DNA from: Paenibacillus sp. FJAT-26967
GTDB lineage: Bacteria > Bacillota > Bacilli > Paenibacillales > NBRC-103111
Direction: 5' to 3'
Assembly (NCBI RefSeq): GCF_001541095.1
Contig: NZ_LMXH01000001.1
Location: 241,155 to 305,154, forward strand
DNA: 64,000 bases
The stretch's first letter is position 1; every line of letters begins with the position of its first letter. The position numbers and the translations under genes were made by a program. Below the pieces are notes generated by a model. It did not search any database and had not been told where the DNA came from. It was given only the letters and a program-made list of their open reading frames with translations. Below, in pieces: positions 7,955 to 16,490 of the stretch.

Positions 7955-8494
7955 TTAGAAGGAATCGCCTCCCGGCGCGTTCGTGCCTTTGTCTGGCGCG
8001 GGCAGCTTCCTGGGCTCTTCTGCCGTAATCCACACTGTAAGCTCCGATTGGACAAGTACCATTGATTTCACGTTGACGATATAATCTTTATCGACGACCC
8101 CGTAATAGGTCTTGTTCGTGATGAGCCTCTCATACAGTTGGGGGGAGTCCCTGATTTCCCCTACTTTTTGCCCCTCCACAATCTTTAAATCTCTTTTGAC
8201 CCGGTCTTCAATCGCTTTCTCTACATGACTTTCGAGCGGATGCTGAACACTGTTGTATAAATGAACAGTTACGTGCGTAATGAGTCCCTGTTTGTTTCGG
8301 AACTTATTCAAGGATTCGATGTCCAGCTGCAGCTCACTGTTTTCTTTACGCAGATTTAAATTATCGATGACCAGTACATTGTAGGTATGATGGTACAGGC
8401 TCAAGAATACGGCGCTGCCTACAATTCCTCCGGATATGAATAGTCCGAGACCGGATAGAAGCCGGGGGAACCGGTTGAAATCAGGCATTCTCAC
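7955..8494 (-). CDS. ytrI: Sporulation membrane protein YtrI
   Basis: A 179-residue protein with one N-terminal membrane helix (about 14-34; LSGLGLFISGGIVGSAVFL), a short coiled-coil-like stretch (NLNLRKENSELQLDIESLN) and an extracytoplasmic domain. It corresponds to YtrI, which in B. subtilis is a SigmaE-controlled factor for spore development. The GTG start overlaps the ytrH stop (GTGA), so the two are coupled. It is convergent with comQ, leaving only 15 bases between the stops. Confidence 0.85.
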   Translation of the reverse strand: MRMPDFNRFPRLLSGLGLFISGGIVGSAVFLSLYHHTYNVLVIDNLNLRKENSELQLDIESLNKFRNKQGLITHVTVHLYNSVQHPLESHVEKAIEDRVKRDLKIVEGQKVGEIRDSPQLYERLITNKTYYGVVDKDYIVNVKSMVLVQSELTVWITAEEPRKLPAPDKGTNAPGGDSF

Positions 8495-8823
8495 GGCTGT
8501 CCGCCCCCCTTGCAGATCAATTGGATAAGAGAAGTTCCGGAATGTGCGCCGATGTATGCGCAGATAATCAGCAGAATCTGTTTAATGGCAGGTGACAGCT
8601 GGCCGTCCTGGAAATTATCCTGTATCATCCGGATCGGATCAATTGTGCCGCCGATCGCGGCAACCATGGCCCAAATCTTGATGTTCTCGGCAATCAGCTG
8701 CATTTTATAGGTGGGAGGTTGAAGCGAGAGGACGGAGCCGATTCCCGCCAGCATGCTGCCCCCCATGACTACTCCGAAGGCAACGCAAAAATTCATAATA
8801 GCAGCTGTGACAAAGCTCGTCAC
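8491..8823 (-). CDS. ytrH: Sporulation membrane protein YtrH
   Basis: A 110-residue membrane protein with three hydrophobic stretches (about 4-32, 50-62, 82-102) and the conserved pattern of YtrH (FGVVMGGSMLAGIGSVLS, then IGGTIDPIR). YtrH and YtrI act together in the mother cell during spore maturation in Bacillus. The start is GTG 8823 with GGAAGAAGGG upstream. A SigmaE-like promoter lies 58-87 bases upstream, supporting mother-cell expression. Confidence 0.85.
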   Translation of the reverse strand: MTSFVTAAIMNFCVAFGVVMGGSMLAGIGSVLSLQPPTYKMQLIAENIKIWAMVAAIGGTIDPIRMIQDNFQDGQLSPAIKQILLIICAYIGAHSGTSLIQLICKGGGQP

Positions 8824-8880
8824 GGGATTCCCTTCTTCCTTTTGACCGGCAGGGCGGTTGTGATAGTTGCTTGTTTGATC

Positions 8881-8910
8881 TAGTCTATGAAGCTGAGAAA
8901 TGAAATATGA
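8881..8910 (-). promoter_or_regulatory. SigmaE-type promoter for ytrH-ytrI
   Basis: On the minus strand TCATATT (8904-8910) and CATAGACT (8882-8889) are separated by 14 bases, close to the SigmaE consensus (KMATATT, 14-base spacer, CATACAAT). The position just upstream of known SigmaE-regulon genes makes it credible. Confidence 0.6.
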
Positions 8911-9102
8911 GAGAGAGAAGCAAAAAGATTACTAGAAATTCAGTTGGTCTAATAGAAAGAAGCAAGGAAGAGGTTAGACTGCATAGGGGTCACTAGGACA
9001 AAGCGGCTGTATCATTAGACCTAGTGGGTTATTCCACCCCAAGCGCTGCTATGCTACAATAAGAGGAAACGTTCCGGATAGCCGTCGCGGCTTCCGGGCA
9101 CA

Positions 9103-9134
9103 CAAAATCCCGCAGACGTGCCAGCGTCTGCGGG
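9103..9134 (-). terminator. Terminator of toxin mRNA
   Basis: Perfect 10-bp arms CCCGCAGACG/CGTCTGCGGG (9109-9118, 9125-9134) with a 6-base loop, followed on the minus strand by ATTTTG. It is the first strong hairpin downstream of the toxin gene. Confidence 0.6.
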
Positions 9135-9180
9135 AGAGGATACAATAGACTGCCCCCGGGCATCGGTTTACGGGCCGGAT

Positions 9181-9225
9181 AGACCTACTTGCTCCTCTGG
9201 AGTTCAGGGAGGTCTATTTCTTTTT
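9181..9225 (+). terminator. Terminator of antitoxin RNA
   Basis: Arms AGACCT and AGGTCT enclosing a 23-base loop that can form an inner stem (CCTCTGG region), followed on the plus strand by TTTCTTTTT. The T tract coincides with the Lys codons at the toxin C-terminus on the other strand. Confidence 0.6.
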
Positions 9226-9297
9226 AACATAGGTAAGGAGGGCAAGAATAAACATGCCGAACATGAACATGAGGGTCATGGTATCCTTCATATCCAA
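9214..9297 (-). CDS. Type I toxin, holin-like small hydrophobic peptide (27 aa)
   Basis: A 27-residue peptide: short polar N-terminus, one hydrophobic helix rich in Met, Phe and Leu (LMFMFGMFILALLTYV), and a KKK tail. This is the pattern of the TxpA/BsrG/holin-like type I toxins of Firmicutes, membrane-active peptides silenced by an antisense RNA. GGAGG lies eight bases before TTG 9297; ATG 9291 would give 25 residues. The gene lies opposite a predicted antisense RNA and under a promoter overlapped by a LexA-like box. It is too short for ordinary gene callers. Confidence 0.75.
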   Translation of the reverse strand: MDMKDTMTLMFMFGMFILALLTYVKKK

Positions 9298-9359
9298 AGC
9301 GCGCACCTCCCTTCTTGAAGCGTGTTATTCGCCTCGGAGGCCGACTCTATTGTTCACCC

Positions 9360-9394
9360 AGTATAGCATGAAAACATATACAAACATATGTTCC
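9360..9394 (-). promoter_or_regulatory. Toxin promoter with LexA/DinR-like operator
   Basis: On the minus strand an extended -10 (TGCTATACT; TATACT at 9360-9365) lies below a palindrome at 9381-9394 reading GGAACATATGTTTG. The Gram-positive LexA (DinR) box is CGAACRNRYGTTYC; all inner 12 positions agree and only the two outermost bases differ. The box covers the expected -35 (9383-9388), so LexA binding would block transcription. A second partial copy (ACATAT) lies 10 bases nearer the -10. Confidence 0.5.
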
Positions 9395-9510
9395 TATAGG
9401 ATTATTTTTCTTCTTTATCCGGTTAAAGTTTTTGCTAGAATCTCTAACGAATTGCGCTATACTAGATTAAAGTGAAACATGCAAACGGCCTAGGGAAAGA
9501 AGGGATCATT

Positions 9511-10566
9511 GTGTACGCTAAACCGCATATCCGCGAGCTCGCGCCCTACATACCCGGCTTTCAGCCGGCTGCAGATCAGCAGGTCATCAAGCTGAATTCG
9601 AACGAGAACCCGTATCCGCCGTCTCCGCGGGTACAAAAAGCGCTGCAGACATTCGATTATTCCCTGCTGCGCCGCTATCCGAATGCAACGGCCGAATATG
9701 TGAGGGAAGAGCTGGCTTCTCTTTATAACGTGAAGCCATCACAGGTCTTTTGCGGGAATGGATCTGATGAAATTATCGCCCTGTTGTTCAAAGCATTCCT
9801 CCCGGAAGAAAGTACAATTGTACTGCCATACCCTACATATTCGCTGTATAAGACGGCAGCCCGCATTCACCGGGTCCATTCTGAGTTTGTGGCGACCTAT
9901 GCAGATTTTCGGGTGGACATCGAAGCTTTGCTCGCCGTGCCTTCCGAGGCGATAATTCTCGTTAATCCGAATGCGCCTACGGGACTCCTTCTCCCTGTTG
10001 AGAGCGTTACGGAGCTCGCCCGGCGCTACAAAGGTCTGCTGATCATTGATGAAGCGTATATTGATTTCGCCGATGGGGCGGCGACAGCCTTACCGCTCAT
10101 TCATGAGCATCCGAATGTGATCGTTATCCGCACGCTGTCGAAATCTTATTCCTTGTGCGGAATCCGGTTTGGCTATGCTTTCGCAAATGCGGACCTGATT
10201 CAATCGCTCGACAAGTGTAAAGATTCCTACAACGTAAGTATGCTTACGCAGACGATTGCCGCTGCGGCTTTGCGGGACCAGAGCTATCTTGCCGGAACGG
10301 TCCGGCGCCTGAAGGAATCCCGCCGGGAATTGATCGGACAGCTGCGCTGCCTGGGTTATTCCGCTCCGGATTCACAAGCGAATTTCGTCCTCTGCACACC
10401 TCCGGCTTCCAGGGGCTTAACTGCCCGTCAGATTACAGCGAGACTTGCCGAGCAGCACGTCTATATCCGTTATTTCGATTCTCCCCTGTTGGAGGACAAA
10501 CTGAGAATCAGCATCGGAACCGAAGAGGAGAACGAATGTCTGCTTCAACTTTTACGTTCCATGTAA
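9511..10566 (+). CDS. hisC: Histidinol-phosphate aminotransferase
   Basis: A 351-residue fold-type I PLP enzyme of the HisC family: conserved LNSNENPYPPSP near the N-terminus, CGNGSDEII, NPNAPTG, DEAYIDFA, and the PLP-binding Lys211 in RTLSKSYSLCGIRFGY. HisC converts imidazole-acetol phosphate and glutamate to histidinol phosphate; in Bacillus relatives it can also serve aromatic amino acid synthesis. The start is GTG 9511, six to seven bases after AGAAGGG; an upstream in-frame ATG at 9472 lacks a ribosome binding site and precedes a non-conserved stretch. No other his genes are nearby. Confidence 0.88.
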   Translation: MYAKPHIRELAPYIPGFQPAADQQVIKLNSNENPYPPSPRVQKALQTFDYSLLRRYPNATAEYVREELASLYNVKPSQVFCGNGSDEIIALLFKAFLPEESTIVLPYPTYSLYKTAARIHRVHSEFVATYADFRVDIEALLAVPSEAIILVNPNAPTGLLLPVESVTELARRYKGLLIIDEAYIDFADGAATALPLIHEHPNVIVIRTLSKSYSLCGIRFGYAFANADLIQSLDKCKDSYNVSMLTQTIAAAALRDQSYLAGTVRRLKESRRELIGQLRCLGYSAPDSQANFVLCTPPASRGLTARQITARLAEQHVYIRYFDSPLLEDKLRISIGTEEENECLLQLLRSM

Positions 10567-10607
10567 CTTCGCAATGAAAATATAAGGAATTATGGAGGTT
10601 TACCCGA

Positions 10608-11801
10608 ATGACTAATCAAGGCGCAATATCAGCGAAGCTGGCGGACCAGCTTGAGAAAGGTTCATGGATTCGGAAGCTGTTTGACGAAGGCAAACGTCTC
10701 ACTGAAATTTACGGAGCGGATGAAGTATTCGATTTCTCTCTGGGCAATCCTATAGTAGAACCCCCGGCGGCTTTCCGGCAAGCCCTCCAGGATACGATTA
10801 CGGATGAGCAGCTCGGCAAACATCAATACATACCCAATCAAGGACTGCCGGCTGCCCGGCAAAAAGTCGCGGAGTATCTAAACAGCCGTTACGGCGGTAA
10901 GATCGTTCAGGAGCATGTGGTCATGACGGTCGGTGCCGGAGGCGGATTGAATGTCGTGTGCAAAAGCCTTCTTAATCCGGGAGACGAAGTGATCCTGCTG
11001 ACGCCTTATTTTGTCGAATATGACTATTATGCAGACAATCATGGAGGCATCCCTGTCCATGTTGCTCTCACAGATGATTTCAGCATCGACACGAAGCGGG
11101 TTGCGGAAGCTATCACGGCGCGTACACGGGCGATTATCGTCAATACACCGGGCAATCCTACAGGCAAGCTGCTGTCGCAGCAGAACTTGAACGAACTGGG
11201 CGATGTGCTCAAAGCAGCCGAGAAGAAGCACGGTTCTCTTCTGTATCTCCTCTATGACGATCCGTACAGTCAGCTTGTGTATGATGCGGTACCGCCTAAT
11301 CCGTTTGAAGCGTACCCGCGCACCATTCTCATCAGCTCCTTCAGTAAGGATCTCGGGATAGCCGGTGAGCGTCTGGGATATGTCGCGGTGGATTCTTCCG
11401 CCGAGAATGCTGCTTTGCTTGCGCAGGCCTTCGTGTTCAGCAACCGGACGCTCGGTTTCGTCAATGCACCGGTTCTTATGCAGCGTGCTTTAGCGAGAAT
11501 GGAGTCATTGACAGTGGAGCAGAATGAATACCGCAAACGCCGGGATTTGATGGTAGCGGTTCTTCAGGAAGCGGGCTACGAGTTCGATGTGCCGCAAGGT
11601 GGCTTCTTCATCTTCCCTAAGACACCGATTGCGGACGATGTGGAGTTCTGCCTGAAGGCCGTGCAGGATCACAGACTGCTTATTGTCCCGGGAAGCGGAT
11701 TTGGACGGGGAGGACACTTCCGTTTGTCCTACAGCGTTCCTATCCGTCAAATAGAGCGTTCGGGTCCTGTCTTCAAAGCCGTGCTGGATTCTTACCGTTA
11801 G
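10608..11801 (+). CDS. PLP-dependent class I/II aminotransferase (aspartate aminotransferase-like)
   Basis: A 397-residue aminotransferase with FSLGNPIVEPP, VGAGGGLNVV, NTPGNPTG, LYDDPYSQLVYD and the PLP Lys247 in SSFSKDLGIAGERLGY, ending with the substrate-carboxylate Arg in GGHFRLSYS. It belongs with the aspartate/aromatic aminotransferases, and substrate specificity cannot be read from sequence. It sits 41 bases after hisC with a good ribosome binding site (TGGAGGT) and is followed by a strong terminator, so hisC and this gene probably form a two-gene operon. Confidence 0.82.
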   Translation: MTNQGAISAKLADQLEKGSWIRKLFDEGKRLTEIYGADEVFDFSLGNPIVEPPAAFRQALQDTITDEQLGKHQYIPNQGLPAARQKVAEYLNSRYGGKIVQEHVVMTVGAGGGLNVVCKSLLNPGDEVILLTPYFVEYDYYADNHGGIPVHVALTDDFSIDTKRVAEAITARTRAIIVNTPGNPTGKLLSQQNLNELGDVLKAAEKKHGSLLYLLYDDPYSQLVYDAVPPNPFEAYPRTILISSFSKDLGIAGERLGYVAVDSSAENAALLAQAFVFSNRTLGFVNAPVLMQRALARMESLTVEQNEYRKRRDLMVAVLQEAGYEFDVPQGGFFIFPKTPIADDVEFCLKAVQDHRLLIVPGSGFGRGGHFRLSYSVPIRQIERSGPVFKAVLDSYR

Positions 11802-11842
11802 GATCAAGTCTTATTTAAAATGGTTATCAGAGTATAATTGCG

Positions 11843-11877
11843 CCGCCTGCCGGGATGATCTCGGCGGGCGGTTTTTA
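11843..11877 (+). terminator. Intrinsic terminator after the aminotransferase
   Basis: GC-rich stem with arms 11843-11855 and 11859-11871 (CCGCCTGCCGGGA against TCTCGGCGGGCGG), followed by TTTTT. Confidence 0.9.
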
Positions 11878-11963
11878 TTACGGGGAGTAACCCGAACGCA
11901 TTTTCGCCTTTTTGAAAAATGTGATAGAATAGAAGAAAGGAAAGTTTCGGAGGAGCCGCCATC

Positions 11964-14900
11964 ATGAATTCATTCGTCCATCTGCATGTACATAGTGAAT
12001 ACAGCCTGCTTGACGGCGCCGCACGCATCCACGACCTGGTGGAGACGGCGTCTCAATTTGGCATGAAATCGCTCGCCCTGACGGATCATGGTGTCATGTA
12101 TGGGGCCATTGCTTTTTATAAAGCCTGTATAGCCAAAGGCATCAAGCCGATCATCGGCTGCGAGGCTTATTTTACCGAGGGATCGATCCGTACGAAAGGG
12201 ACTAGGCAGGAACAGCCTATCTACCATCTGATTCTTCTGGCTCGCAATATGCAGGGCTATCAGAATCTGATGAAGCTTTGTTCGATCGGTCATTTGCAGG
12301 GCTTTCATTATAAGCCGCGGATTGATCATGAGAATCTGGCGAAGTATTCGGAAGGATTACTCTGTCTCAGTTCGTGTTTGGGCGGAGAAGTGTCCCAGCA
12401 TCTGCTGCACGACCGTAAGGAACAAGCGAAGGCGGCCGCTGAGCGTTACCGGTCTATTTTCGGCGAAGACTTCTACCTGGAAATTCAAGACCACGGCTCC
12501 ATCGAGCAGAAAAAAGTGATGCAGGGCATGATCGAGCTCAGCAGGGATACCGGCATTCCCCTCGTCGCTACCAATGATGTCCACTATGTCAGGCAGCCGG
12601 ATCATGTCGTACAGGATGTCCTGCTGTGTATTGGAACGGGCAAGACGGTGGATGATCCGCAGAGGCTTAAATTTGAGACCAGCCAGTTGTATCTCAAAAG
12701 CGAAGAAGAGATGCGCAGTCTGTTCGCCCACGTACCGGAGGCGCTGGACAACACCGTCCTTGTTGCGGATAAGTGCCGGCTGGAGCTGGAGTTCGGCAAA
12801 TCGGTCCTGCCGCGTTTTCAGCCGATACCCGAAGAGCTGACCGCGGGTGAGTATTTGAAAGAGCTGTGCAGAGCAGGGCTTGCCCAGAGGTATGGAAGCC
12901 GTGATGGCTGGCAGGACGAAGAAGGGGAATACCGCAGGACTCTTGAAGACCGCCTTGCTTACGAGCTGCGGGTCATCGAGAGCATGGGATTCTCCGATTA
13001 TTTCCTGATTGTATGGGATTTTATCCGCTTCTCGCATGAGAACGGTATTCTTACCGGTCCCGGACGCGGTTCTTCCGCAGGAAGTCTGGTTGCCTATGTG
13101 CTCAGAATTACGGATGTAGATCCGATCCGCTACAAACTTCTCTTCGAGCGGTTCCTGAACCCGGAGCGGATTACGATGCCGGATATCGATATCGACTTTA
13201 ATGATGAGCGCCGGGATGAGGTTATCGATTATGTAGTGGCCAAATACGGCCAGCAGCATGTAGCCCAGATTATTACGTTCGGAACTATGGCGGCCAAGGC
13301 AGCCGTCCGCGATGTCGGACGTGTGCTGAACGTTCCTTACAATGAAGTGGACCGGGCAGCCAAGATGATTCCGGGACAGTTGGGAATGACACTGGAATCT
13401 GCGCTGAAGGTTAACCCCGATTTGAAGGAGCTGGCTGTCAAGCAGCCTAAGACGGGCGAACTGCTGGATATGGCGAAACGTGTCGAAGGGATGCCTCGTC
13501 ACGCTTCGACACACGCCGCGGGAGTTGTCATTTCGCGCGAACCGCTTACGCATTATGTCCCTCTGCAGGAAGGGACCGGACAGACTCCGCTGACCCAATA
13601 TTCCATGGAGCATCTCGAAGCGATCGGACTGCTGAAGATGGACTTCCTGGGACTGCGTACGCTGTCCATTATTGAACGCACGCTCCGTTCTATTGAGGAG
13701 CAGGAGGGATTGCGGCTGGATCTCGCCCAGCTGGATATGGATAATGATCCCCTGACTTATGAACTGCTTAGCCGAGGGGAGACCACTGGAATATTCCAGC
13801 TTGAGTCTCCAGGTGTACGGCGGGTACTCAGGGATTTGAAGCCTTCCGGCTTCGAAGATATTGTATCTGTGGTTGCACTCTACAGGCCGGGCCCGATGGA
13901 ATTTATACCGCGCTATATTGAATGCAAGCACGGTTTGGCGGAGCCCCAAATACCGCACGAGGCACTGGTGCCTATTCTCCAGGATACGTACGGTATCATT
14001 GTATACCAGGAGCAGATCATGCAGATTGCCTCGGCAATGGCCGGGTTTTCACTTGGAGAAGCGGATCTGCTGCGCCGGGCGGTTTCCAAGAAGAAGCGCG
14101 AAGTTCTGGATGAGCAGCGTGCGCATTTTGTGGAAGGCAGTCTGGGGCAAGGGTTTACCGGTGACGAAGCGAACCGGGTCTACGATATGATTGTCCGTTT
14201 CGCCGATTATGGATTTCCGCGCGCCCATGCTACCGCTTACGGTGTGTTAGCCTTTCAGACGGCTTATTTAAAGACTCACTATCCGCGTCATTTTATGGCT
14301 TCAATGCTGACAGCGGTAGTGGGAAATCACCGCAAGACAGCGGAATATGTCGATGAATGTCGCCGGATGAAGCTTGACGTACTGCCTCCCGATGTCAATG
14401 AAAGCGGAGTGAATTTTACTCCCGTTGCCCTTAATCCGCGCAGGCTCAATGAATCGGATGAACATACAGCAGCAGAGCCTTCGGCAGAAGAGGGGAACAA
14501 GATCCCGGTATCGTCTGCCAGTGAGGCTGGGCAATCCGGGGGAGCCAGTAGTGCTGGACCGGACGATCACAATGGCCGTGAAGCAGAGCGTGAAGGACTT
14601 CAGGCGCGCAGCACTATTCAGCGGGAGGGAGGCGGTGGAGCTGCCTCCGCTCCTAAAGGGGCAATCCGTTTCGGTCTCGCAGCTATCAAGAACGTAGGAA
14701 CGAATGCAATAGAAGCTATTCTGAAGGAAAGGCGTCAGAAGCCTTATGAAAGCCTGCTTGATTTCTGCAGGCGTGTAGATTTGCGTGTGTGCAACAAGCG
14801 CGTAATTGAGTGCCTTATTCAGGGGGGAGCACTGGATGAACTCCCCGGGCACCGTTCGCAGTTCATAGCGATGCTGGACGATACGGTAGAGGCAGCTTTG

Positions 14901-16394
14901 AAGTGGCGCAAAGAGCGGGACGATCTCCAGCTTCACCTGTTCGGATTCGTGGAGGAGCCGAACTGGGAAGTGGAGATACCCGACGTTCCTCCTCTGACCC
15001 GCACCCAGCAGCTGGAATACGAACGGGAGCTGTTAGGGCTGTATATTTCGGGACACCCGCTGGATGATCATGAAGATTTGCTCAAAGAGCTTGAAGCGGA
15101 CCCGCTTCACTATTTGCAGGACTACGCCGATCACAGTGAGGTGATTGTCGCAGGGATGGTCGTAACCAGTAAGACCATTGTGACCAAGAAAGGCCAGCCG
15201 ATGGCTTTTATGGATCTTGAGGACCGCATTGCGAAGGTGGAAGTCGTGCTTTTCCCGGAAGTATGGAAAAAGCATGCTCCCCTTGTGCAGAAGGGCAGCG
15301 TAGTGCTTGTCAAAGGCAAACTTCAGCTGCAGGACGAGGATCCGCCGAAGCTTCTGGCCGAAGCGCTCTGCGCGCCCGATGATCCGGCTGCGCGCCGCTG
15401 GCAGCGTCGTCAGATGCGCCCGGGCGGGCAGCAGTCCGGAGGCCCGCAAGGACCCGGCCGTAAGGGTGCAGGCCAGACGCGGCAGGGCCCGGCGGAGCAG
15501 CAGGTTGCGGGCAGCGGAGCCGGCAGGGCCCAGGCAGCCTATGACGGCAGCGTACGCAGCGGAGCGAACCGCAGCGAGACTCCGCGGACGGATGCCCGGG
15601 GCGGAGTGAACAGCGCGGAAGGGCCTCGAAGTGATGCGAGAGGCGGAGTGAACCGCAGCGAGACTCCGCGGACGGATGCCCGGGGCGGAGTGAACAGCGC
15701 GGAAGGGCCTCGAAGTGATGCGAGAGGCGGAGTGAACCGCAGCGAGACTCCGCGGACGGATGCCCGGGGCGGAGTGAACAGCGCGGAAGGGCCTCGAAGT
15801 GATGCGAGAGGGAGAGTGAACCGCAGCGAGACTCCGCGGACGGATGCCCGGGGCGGAGTGAACAGTGTGGAAGGACCTCGAAGTGATGCGAGAGGCGGAG
15901 TGAACCGCAGCGAGGCGCCGCGCAGTGATATGCGAGGATCCGCCGGTCGCAGCGAAGCACCGCGCACGGAGGCGCGAGGCACCGCTCAAGGCGGCGCAGG
16001 CAGCGTGCACGAGGCCGGTGCACCGCAGCGCAGCCGCTATGCCGCCAGCGGCCCTGACCGCGCTGCCGCACCTCGAACCGGTGCGGAGCGTACGTCCGCC
16101 TCAGGGAAGGCGGACCACACGTCTGCCGCTCCCGCTCACCGGGAGCGGGCGAGCACACCCGCGGCCAGGCAGCGGGTGTACGTGAAGATTGCGGCTCATC
16201 TCGAAGAGCCGCAGAAGCTTGTGAAACTGCAGGAGCTGCTGCAGCTTCACAGCGGCCCGCTCGAAGTCGTGCTGTTCTACGAGCGGACCCAGCGGCTGCT
16301 TGCACTGAGCGCGCAATACCGCGTGAAGCCGTCGCCGGATTTGTTCGCAGCTGTTGAACAAATCATGGGTAAAGATTGTGTCAAAGTGAAATAA
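11964..16394 (+). CDS. dnaE: DNA polymerase III alpha subunit DnaE, enlarged by repeats
   Basis: A 1476-residue DnaE-type polymerase, far longer than the roughly 1,100 residues of B. subtilis DnaE. The order is: PHP domain (HLHVHSEYSLLDGAARI at the N-terminus), palm with catalytic PDIDIDF (Asp407, Asp409), GPGRGSSAGS, fingers, helix-hairpin-helix, then an OB fold (VIVAGMVVTSKTIVTKKGQ) and a short C-terminal domain (RVYVKIAAHL to the end). Two insertions explain the excess: a low-complexity stretch of about 75 residues (825-899) just before GAIRFGLAAIKNVG, and about 280 residues (1140-1420) of Arg/Gly/Ser-rich sequence with four 28-residue repeats between the OB fold and the C-terminal domain. 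GGAGGAG precedes the ATG. The catalytic parts are intact. Confidence 0.92.
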   Translation: MNSFVHLHVHSEYSLLDGAARIHDLVETASQFGMKSLALTDHGVMYGAIAFYKACIAKGIKPIIGCEAYFTEGSIRTKGTRQEQPIYHLILLARNMQGYQNLMKLCSIGHLQGFHYKPRIDHENLAKYSEGLLCLSSCLGGEVSQHLLHDRKEQAKAAAERYRSIFGEDFYLEIQDHGSIEQKKVMQGMIELSRDTGIPLVATNDVHYVRQPDHVVQDVLLCIGTGKTVDDPQRLKFETSQLYLKSEEEMRSLFAHVPEALDNTVLVADKCRLELEFGKSVLPRFQPIPEELTAGEYLKELCRAGLAQRYGSRDGWQDEEGEYRRTLEDRLAYELRVIESMGFSDYFLIVWDFIRFSHENGILTGPGRGSSAGSLVAYVLRITDVDPIRYKLLFERFLNPERITMPDIDIDFNDERRDEVIDYVVAKYGQQHVAQIITFGTMAAKAAVRDVGRVLNVPYNEVDRAAKMIPGQLGMTLESALKVNPDLKELAVKQPKTGELLDMAKRVEGMPRHASTHAAGVVISREPLTHYVPLQEGTGQTPLTQYSMEHLEAIGLLKMDFLGLRTLSIIERTLRSIEEQEGLRLDLAQLDMDNDPLTYELLSRGETTGIFQLESPGVRRVLRDLKPSGFEDIVSVVALYRPGPMEFIPRYIECKHGLAEPQIPHEALVPILQDTYGIIVYQEQIMQIASAMAGFSLGEADLLRRAVSKKKREVLDEQRAHFVEGSLGQGFTGDEANRVYDMIVRFADYGFPRAHATAYGVLAFQTAYLKTHYPRHFMASMLTAVVGNHRKTAEYVDECRRMKLDVLPPDVNESGVNFTPVALNPRRLNESDEHTAAEPSAEEGNKIPVSSASEAGQSGGASSAGPDDHNGREAEREGLQARSTIQREGGGGAASAPKGAIRFGLAAIKNVGTNAIEAILKERRQKPYESLLDFCRRVDLRVCNKRVIECLIQGGALDELPGHRSQFIAMLDDTVEAALKWRKERDDLQLHLFGFVEEPNWEVEIPDVPPLTRTQQLEYERELLGLYISGHPLDDHEDLLKELEADPLHYLQDYADHSEVIVAGMVVTSKTIVTKKGQPMAFMDLEDRIAKVEVVLFPEVWKKHAPLVQKGSVVLVKGKLQLQDEDPPKLLAEALCAPDDPAARRWQRRQMRPGGQQSGGPQGPGRKGAGQTRQGPAEQQVAGSGAGRAQAAYDGSVRSGANRSETPRTDARGGVNSAEGPRSDARGGVNRSETPRTDARGGVNSAEGPRSDARGGVNRSETPRTDARGGVNSAEGPRSDARGRVNRSETPRTDARGGVNSVEGPRSDARGGVNRSEAPRSDMRGSAGRSEAPRTEARGTAQGGAGSVHEAGAPQRSRYAASGPDRAAAPRTGAERTSASGKADHTSAAPAHRERASTPAARQRVYVKIAAHLEEPQKLVKLQELLQLHSGPLEVVLFYERTQRLLALSAQYRVKPSPDLFAAVEQIMGKDCVKVK
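15567..15965. repeat. 84-bp tandem repeat (minisatellite) inside dnaE
   Basis: Four consecutive 84-bp units (15567-15650, 15651-15734, 15735-15818, 15819-15902), almost identical, then a degraded fifth. Each encodes 28 residues built of two related 14-residue halves (NRSETPRTDARGGV and NSAEGPRSDARGGV). The unit length is a multiple of three, so copy-number change keeps the frame. Near-identity at DNA level shows recent expansion or homogenisation. Confidence 0.95.
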
Positions 16395-16490
16395 ACATTT
16401 CCCTCCCCGAATAAAATGGTAGAACCCGCTGAAGGCTGCCGCTTGTCCCGAGATGGAGCCGAGGGCGGGGGATGAGGGAGGGATGCAGGC

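Larger units (their letters stand above)
9067..9226 (+). ncRNA. Candidate antisense antitoxin RNA (RatA-like arrangement)
   Basis: An extended -10 box TGCTACAAT (9052-9060) is followed about 165 bases later by an intrinsic terminator (arms AGACCT 9181-9186 and AGGTCT 9210-9215, then TTTCTTTTT). The RNA would contain the strong hairpin at 9109-9134 and overlap the 3' end of the minus-strand toxin transcript, ending inside the last toxin codons. This mirrors RatA, which pairs with the 3' end of txpA mRNA in B. subtilis. There is no plausible ORF inside. Start and end are inferred from motifs, not data. Confidence 0.6.

Noticed and set aside
12357..13958. 533-codon minus-strand ORF inside dnaE
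   Set aside because: It is antisense to catalytic DnaE sequence; no start signal and no recognisable domain.
15033..16305. Several overlapping minus-strand ORFs over the dnaE repeat
   Set aside because: The repeat lacks stops in all frames; the repeated antisense products are a by-product of the 84-bp unit.
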